This document shows positions 59,599-64,000 of a stretch of 64,000 nt of DNA, in pieces. The position numbers were made by a program, and so were the translations under genes. Position 1 is the first letter of the stretch. Each line of letters begins with the position of its first letter. Under the pieces are notes generated by a model. The model did no database searches, was not told the DNA's origin, and saw only the letters and a list, made by a program, of their open reading frames with translations. Origin of the DNA: JAXDAY01 sp034679345 (GTDB lineage Bacteria > Eisenbacteria > RBG-16-71-46 > CAIMUX01 > VGJL01); NCBI GenBank assembly GCA_034679345.1, contig JAXDAY010000017.1:1-64000 (forward strand), given 5' to 3'.

Positions 59599-59955
59599 CG
59601 CGGCGGGCAACGGAATGCCCAGATTGTGCCGCGCGACCGTCGACCGCGGGTATCGTGCCCTGATGGCCATGGCGATGCTCGCGAGGCAATAGCGGACGCC
59701 GTCGGTCTTTTCCGGCGCCGTCCCCGGATAGAGACGAATGAGAAGCCCCCCCTCCTTCGGGATCAGCTGCGCCAAGAAGGACTGGTGCAAATACCCCTCG
59801 ACAACGGCGCATTCGACCAGCATGGATGCGCGGTCGGCTGAGAGGAAGGCCTGGAGAGTCTTCACGATCCAGTCCGGGGTCCGGTCGACCCCGAGGACCG
59901 GTCTCTCCCAGAGCTCGTTGAGGGGCGGGGTTCCGGAGAGCAGCAGATGGGGCAA
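59587..59955 (-). CDS. Conserved hypothetical protein
   Basis: A 122-residue protein starting at TTG 59955; AGGAGG lies 8 bases upstream. It has an ordinary mixed composition with no signal or membrane segment: DWIVKTLQAFLSADRASMLV, AVVEGYLHQSFLAQLIPKEG and LLIRLYPGTAPEKTDG are its best-formed parts. The competing frame 59570-60037 is Arg-rich and looks like a shadow. I do not recognise the family and it shares no clear operon with its neighbours. Confidence 0.65.
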   Translation of the reverse strand: MPHLLLSGTPPLNELWERPVLGVDRTPDWIVKTLQAFLSADRASMLVECAVVEGYLHQSFLAQLIPKEGGLLIRLYPGTAPEKTDGVRYCLASIAMAIRARYPRSTVARHNLGIPLPAALTG

Positions 59956-60139
59956 GGTCGCGTCCTCCTCTTGGCAGGGAGGTTACCGCCCATGAGAGCG
60001 ATTTCGCTACAGACCGGCAAACGCCTGACCGAACCACTCAATGGCCTGGGTTCCCTGCGCCTCGGGGTTGTTCCTCCCCTGGAAGATCATCCAAGCCTTG
60101 GTTGCGGTGGGAGGCCCCCGAGGCTGCGGGGAGAACTCT

Positions 60140-60179
60140 GAGGGCCGGCGAGGGGAGTCTACCCCGGTCGCCGGCCCTC
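60140..60179 (-). terminator. Hairpin after the PDZ gene
   Basis: A perfect 12-bp inverted repeat (60140-60151 and 60168-60179, 16-base loop) 22 bases beyond the stop of the PDZ gene. The minus-strand tail has no T-tract. Confidence 0.5.
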
Positions 60180-60201
60180 GTTCGATTCTATCCCTGCAGG
60201 C

Positions 60202-61212
60202 TCAGCGCCCTTCACGTCGGGAGTATCGCCCCTCGAGATCCTCGATCCGGTCCCTTAGCCGCTCGATCTGACGCTCCAGGCGCTGGACCATCCTTTCCAA
60301 CTCCGAAGCGCTGGATCTCGCGCGATCCGCGCGCGGCATGAGGCGCTGGAGGCGGCCCGGCTCGGACGGCCAGTCCGAGTTGCGCTCGATCCGTCCCCTG
60401 AACTCGAGGTCCCGGCCATGTCTCCGTCCCTGGATGACCCAGTCATCGCCAGGCCCCAGCTCACGGATCACGCCGCGCAGGTCCTCCGGCGAGCCGATGG
60501 ACCGTCGATTGATCTTGATCAAGAGATCGCCGCCGCGGATTCCCGCGCGGTCGGCGGGCGAGTCGGGCTCAACGCGCAAGACGAGGACGCCCTCTCCCTC
60601 CCGCGCGTCGAAGTAGGAGGCGAGATCCTCGTCGAGCGAGTGGACAGAGACTCCGAGCTGGGGACCCCTTCGCAGGAGCTGGAGGCCCTCGTAGCGTCCG
60701 GGCGCCCAGTCGAGGTTCGGTGGAATCCCTTCGGCAAATGGCTCATCCCGGAACTCCCGCTCGATCCGCTCCTCCGTTGTCGGACCGGCGCCCGCTCCCG
60801 GCTCGCCGAGAAGCGCCTCGAGCTTCCGCTCCACGTTCCCTCGGAGGACCAAGATCTCGACGCGGTCGGCGGGGGACTTCTCCCGCAGGATCGCGAGCAG
60901 GTCGCCGGTGTCCTCGACAGGGGAGCCGTCCACGCGTAGGATCACGTCACGCGGTTCGATTCCGGCGGTCTCCGCGGGGCCTCCCTCGGAGACATCGCTC
61001 ACGAGGGCGCCGGAGCGGGCCTCGATCTCCATCGCCTCTCGTAGCTCCGGGGTGATGTCCTGGACGGAGACGCCGAGCCAGCCCCGGCCGAGGGCGACTG
61101 CAGGAAGCAGAAGACAGGGGATCAGCGCGAGCGAAAGCCGGAGGCGGCGGGGGAGTCTGGGAATGCTCTGGAGCGGCGGGAAGCTTCTGCTGGGCGGGGA
61201 TATCCGATCCAT
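60202..61212 (-). CDS. PDZ-domain envelope protein with coiled-coil tail
   Basis: A 336-residue protein with N-terminal signal or anchor (LRLSLALIPCLLLPAVALG), two PDZ domains: about 48-125 (GWLGVSVQDITPELREA, GGPAETAGIEPRDVILRVDG) and about 180-265 (GPQLGVSVHSLDEDLAS, PDSPADRAGIRGGDLLIKI), and a Arg/Glu-rich C-terminal coiled coil (about 290-330; ERMVQRLERQIERLRDR). No trypsin-like or other protease domain is fused, so it is an adaptor rather than a DegP. AGGAGG lies 9 bases before the ATG. Divergent from the TPR gene with only 58 bases between. Confidence 0.88.
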   Translation of the reverse strand: MDRISPPSRSFPPLQSIPRLPRRLRLSLALIPCLLLPAVALGRGWLGVSVQDITPELREAMEIEARSGALVSDVSEGGPAETAGIEPRDVILRVDGSPVEDTGDLLAILREKSPADRVEILVLRGNVERKLEALLGEPGAGAGPTTEERIEREFRDEPFAEGIPPNLDWAPGRYEGLQLLRRGPQLGVSVHSLDEDLASYFDAREGEGVLVLRVEPDSPADRAGIRGGDLLIKINRRSIGSPEDLRGVIRELGPGDDWVIQGRRHGRDLEFRGRIERNSDWPSEPGRLQRLMPRADRARSSASELERMVQRLERQIERLRDRIEDLEGRYSRREGR

Positions 61213-61270
61213 TGGCGGGGTCCTCCTTTGCCGCGGGCTGAAACACCTCCCGCGCAAGCTCGGTTCCGGC

Positions 61271-62188
61271 GTGGCGTTGGCGGGGCTTTTCGCCTGCATC
61301 GCAATGGCGTCATGGTCCGCGGACTCTCCGATGATCCTCGAGGAGGGTCCCGACTCCCTCTCGCTCGTGATCGCCGAGCGATTGGCGGCCGTCCGACGAG
61401 ACCCCACTTCAGGAGCGGCCCATCTCGCGCTGGCCGAAGCGTACCGGTTGAGGGAGAACTGGACCGCGGCGCGGGCGAGCAGCCGGGACGCGCTGCGGTG
61501 GGGGCTGGCGAAGGGCGATTCCGCGCGAGCGCTCGGCATCCTGGCCGACATCGCGCTCCGGCAGGGCCGTCCGAACGAGGCGCGACGTCACCTTCGCGTG
61601 CTTCAGGAGCGCGAGGCCGCCTCGCCTGACATCCTGATCCGCCTCGCGCAGTTCCTCTGGGACGATCACTTCCGCGAGGAGGCGCTGCTGCTCGCGATGG
61701 AGGCGATCGGCCGGGATGCGCAGGACGAGCGGAAGTGGAGGTGGACGGCGCAGAGCTGGAAGGAGGCGGGGCGTCTCGAGGAGGCGCTCCACCTGTGGCG
61801 GAAGATCGAGGGGCGCGGATGGGCCACGGACGAGGATCTTTTCCAGATCGGGTTCCTCTCGCAGAGACTCGGGGACGGACAGGGCGCCTCCGATGCGTAC
61901 GGCCACCTGCTCGATCGCGACCCCGACCACCCGCAGGGCAACTACAACCTGTCGCTCTTGCTCCTCCAGGCGGCGGACACCCTCGGCGCCGCCGAGCATC
62001 TGGAACGCACGATTCGCGGCGCTCCGGCGATCCAGGCGCCGTACTTCGACCTCGCGCTGCTCTACATGCGGACGAAGAGGTACGACGATGCCCGTCGCGT
62101 CCTCATCCGATTCAGGGAGGAGGCGCGCCCCGACTCAGTGACCGATCTCGAGGCTCAGGAGCTCCTTCGAGTCCTTTCGGAGCGCTAG
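61271..62188 (+). CDS. TPR protein
   Basis: About 305 residues from GTG 61271, which gives a plausible signal peptide (ALAGLFACIAMASWSA); no good ribosome site is seen and ATG 61304 is the next choice. TPR-type helix pairs run through it: AHLALAEAYRLRENWTAARA, ALGILADIALRQGRPNEARR, LFQIGFLSQRLGDGQGASDA, FDLALLYMRTKRYDDARRV. No catalytic residues. Stop TAG shares the CTAG palindrome with the stop of the convergent metabolic gene. Role probably protein binding in the periplasm. Confidence 0.8.
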   Translation: MALAGLFACIAMASWSADSPMILEEGPDSLSLVIAERLAAVRRDPTSGAAHLALAEAYRLRENWTAARASSRDALRWGLAKGDSARALGILADIALRQGRPNEARRHLRVLQEREAASPDILIRLAQFLWDDHFREEALLLAMEAIGRDAQDERKWRWTAQSWKEAGRLEEALHLWRKIEGRGWATDEDLFQIGFLSQRLGDGQGASDAYGHLLDRDPDHPQGNYNLSLLLLQAADTLGAAEHLERTIRGAPAIQAPYFDLALLYMRTKRYDDARRVLIRFREEARPDSVTDLEAQELLRVLSER

Positions 62189-64000
62189 ACGGACCCTGAT
62201 GCGTCGCGGGCGGATCCCGAGCGGTCCTCCGGAGCGATGGACCCTTCGAGGACTTCCAGCGCCATCTCGTAACGGCCGAAGGGCGGCATGAGGTAGGCGC
62301 CCCGGATCCGCCCGATGTCGCGGGCTTGCGCCAGCGCTTCCCGCGCGATCCGGATCCCTTCTGCCCGCGCGGTCTCGCCGCTGCCCGCCCGTCGCATCCG
62401 CTCGCGGACGGACTCCGGGATGCTCATTCCCGGCACTTCGTTGTGATAGAACTCCGCGTTACGGTGGCTGGTCAGGGGAAGGATCCCGATCAGGATCGGG
62501 ATCGGCAGATCACCCGCCGTCTCGAGAAAGTCGGCCAGGCGCGCGGCGTCGAAGACGGGCTGGGTGAGAACGTACTCGGCCCCGGCCTCGATCTTCAGCC
62601 GGAGCCGCCGGATCTCCTCTTGACGGTTGATCGCGCCCGGATTGACGCCCACGCCGATCAGAAACGAGGTCGGCGCGCCGATGGGGTTGCCCGCGAGGTC
62701 GCGCCCGTGATTGAGCTGATCGACGATCCGCGTGAGGCCAATCGAGTCGACGTCGAAGACGGCCGTCGCATACGGATAGTCGCCCAGCTTGGGCGGATCC
62801 CCGGTGATCAGGATGAGGTTGCGCAGGCCGAGCGCATGCGCTCCGAGCAGATCGGATTGCATCCCGAGGAGGTTTCGATCGCGGCAGCAGTAGTGCAGGA
62901 GCACCTCGATGCCGACCTCGCTCGCAAGCCGAGCCCCGAGCGCCATGGGGCTCATCCGCGCGCTCGCCCGAGGACCGTCGGGGATGTTCACCGCATCCAC
63001 ACCCGCGCGGCGCAGAACCGCGGCCCCGCGCGCGACCTTCTCGATGTCGATTCCTCTCGGCGGATCGAGCTCGACGCTCACGACGAATCGTCCGCTCATG
63101 AGACTCCGCGCGAACGCGGATCGTTCCGCGGCGGGAGCGGGATCGACCCGGGGCGCCTCGGCGATGCCCTGGACGGCGACCCGGACCTCGTTGCGCGCGG
63201 GTTGGACGCTGCGCACCGCCGAGGCGACCGCGCGGATGTGTTCGGGCGTTGTGCCACAGCAGCCTCCCACGAGACGGACGCCCATCCCCTGGATGAACTT
63301 GCGGGCGTAGGACGCCATGTACTCGGGGGTGCAGAAGTAGATATAGCGCCCATCCACGCGCTGCGGGCTGCCCGCGTTCGGTTGCGCCGAGAGAAGGGTC
63401 TCGCTTCCGGAGGAGAGACGCTCGAGGACGGCGAGCATCGGACGGGGACCGATGGAGCAGTTGACGCCGATGACGTCGGCTCCGGCGGCGGCCAGAGCGG
63501 GCGCGATCCCCTCGGGAGTGTCGCCGAAGAGGCTTCTGCCTTCCTCGGTGAAGGTCATCTGCACGATGAGCGGGATCGAGGAGACCGAACGAGCCGCTCG
63601 AGCCGCGGCGACGGCCTCCTGGAGGTGGGAGATCGTCTCGACCAGGACGCAATCGACGCCGGCCTCGACGAGGGCGAGAATCTGTTCGCGAAAGGCCTCC
63701 TCCATCTCGGAGGGGTCCATGGGATCGGTCTGGTGAAGGGGCCTTCCCAGCGGGCCAACCGCGCCCGCGACGAAGGCATCGGGAGCGGTTTCGCGCGCCG
63801 CCCTTCGGGCGATCCGCACCCCTGCGCGGTTGATCTCTGCGACCCTCGTCTCGAGGCCATGCTGGAGGAGCTTCTCGCGATTCGCCCCGAAGGTGTTGGT
63901 CTCGATCACCTGGGCCCCGGCGGAGAGATAAGCGCGATGAATCTCGCCGACAAGCTCCGCTTGCGAGAGGTTGAGCTCGTCGAAGCAGCGATGGATGTAG
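62185..64000 (-). CDS. Bifunctional homocysteine S-methyltransferase/methylenetetrahydrofolate reductase, 5' end cut by the window
   Basis: The frame is open to the window edge; at least 604 residues are seen and only about 20-30 N-terminal residues are missing. First part: the homocysteine methyltransferase barrel with IETNTFGANREKLL, GVNCSIGPRPML and GGCCGTTPEHIRAV, the three Cys that bind zinc. Second part (from about residue 320): the MTHFR domain with VSVELDPPRGIDIEKV, EVLLHYCCRDRNLLG, LILITGDPPKLGDYPYA and VLTQPVFDAARL. Such fusions couple methyl-THF production to methionine synthesis without B12. The ORF start at GTG 63909 is only the first internal candidate, not the true start. Confidence 0.95.
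   Translation of the reverse strand, partial: YIHRCFDELNLSQAELVGEIHRAYLSAGAQVIETNTFGANREKLLQHGLETRVAEINRAGVRIARRAARETAPDAFVAGAVGPLGRPLHQTDPMDPSEMEEAFREQILALVEAGVDCVLVETISHLQEAVAAARAARSVSSIPLIVQMTFTEEGRSLFGDTPEGIAPALAAAGADVIGVNCSIGPRPMLAVLERLSSGSETLLSAQPNAGSPQRVDGRYIYFCTPEYMASYARKFIQGMGVRLVGGCCGTTPEHIRAVASAVRSVQPARNEVRVAVQGIAEAPRVDPAPAAERSAFARSLMSGRFVVSVELDPPRGIDIEKVARGAAVLRRAGVDAVNIPDGPRASARMSPMALGARLASEVGIEVLLHYCCRDRNLLGMQSDLLGAHALGLRNLILITGDPPKLGDYPYATAVFDVDSIGLTRIVDQLNHGRDLAGNPIGAPTSFLIGVGVNPGAINRQEEIRRLRLKIEAGAEYVLTQPVFDAARLADFLETAGDLPIPILIGILPLTSHRNAEFYHNEVPGMSIPESVRERMRRAGSGETARAEGIRIAREALAQARDIGRIRGAYLMPPFGRYEMALEVLEGSIAPEDRSGSARDASGSV

Noticed and set aside
59570..60037. Alternative minus-strand frame of 155 codons
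   Set aside because: Arg/Ser-rich shadow composition; the overlapping 59587-59955 frame has AGGAGG and normal protein composition.
1..64000. A defence or secondary-metabolite island
   Set aside because: Apart from the kinase-NTPase-TPR protein there are no nucleases, toxin pairs or biosynthetic megasynthases; G+C and codon style look even throughout.

Overview
The window is 64 kb of G+C-rich bacterial chromosome (about two-thirds G+C by eye), densely packed with 52 protein genes and one tRNA. I see no phage, insertion sequence, integrase, CRISPR array or rRNA. Predicted promoters follow the classical sigma-70 pattern (TTGACN, 17-18 bp, TANNAT), not the Bacteroidota type. Two secreted proteins end in a FlgD-like beta-sandwich tail, there is an LpoB-type lipoprotein and Lys/Ala-rich histone-like protein, and large Ser/Thr kinase and TPR proteins are present. 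Together these suggest a Gram-negative, poorly cultivated lineage of the FCB/Eisenbacteria kind; that placement is inference only.

Layout. 0-2.8 kb: secreted PQQ-type propeller protein, a P-loop protein of unknown role, a DUF6504-like protein. 2.8-13 kb: surface-polysaccharide block with a WbpE-like aminotransferase, WbpB/WlbA-like dehydrogenase, UDP-sugar 2-epimerase, two GT4 glycosyltransferases, two methyltransferases and a YfhO-type membrane protein; together they suggest a 2,3-diamino-uronic acid sugar pathway. 13-18.7 kb: beta-CASP nuclease, HIT protein, NtrB/NtrC-like pair, lone receiver, histone-like protein. 19-21.5 kb: galE, rarA, tRNA-Glu. 21.5-30.6 kb (minus strand): kinase-ATPase-TPR giant, ADP-forming acyl-CoA synthetase fused to a GNAT acetyltransferase, DUF362 protein, TPR protein. 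30.8-37.5 kb: receiver/PEP-synthase-like protein, glutamate dehydrogenase, hybrid-style histidine kinase with separate receiver. 37.8-45 kb: L,D-transpeptidase/cupin/AsmA-like operon, pteridine-reductase-like SDR, acyl-CoA dehydrogenase, Nudix, GT2. 45-48 kb: LpoB-like, COG3014-like and beta-helix lipoprotein operon. 48-51.3 kb: three tandem paralogous secreted proteins; the first and third have near-identical promoters, about 180-nt structured leaders and strong terminators. 51.3-64 kb: repeat-bearing aromatic-rich secreted protein, Xaa-Pro peptidase, proline dehydrogenase, FabL, NfeD-slipin pair, FlgD-tailed secreted protein, PDZ protein, TPR protein, and an edge-truncated homocysteine methyltransferase/MTHFR fusion.

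The part that looks least described is the 48.3-51.3 kb array: short secreted paralogs with a shared leader RNA. The second most interesting are the tandem-receiver PEP-synthase-like protein and the receiver/histone-like pair next to an NtrC-type regulator whose 3' end lies in a double palindrome.

Starts were chosen mainly on Shine-Dalgarno position, stop/start overlaps and promoter position. Several genes start at GTG or TTG. All functional names rest on motifs and family memory, with no database search.
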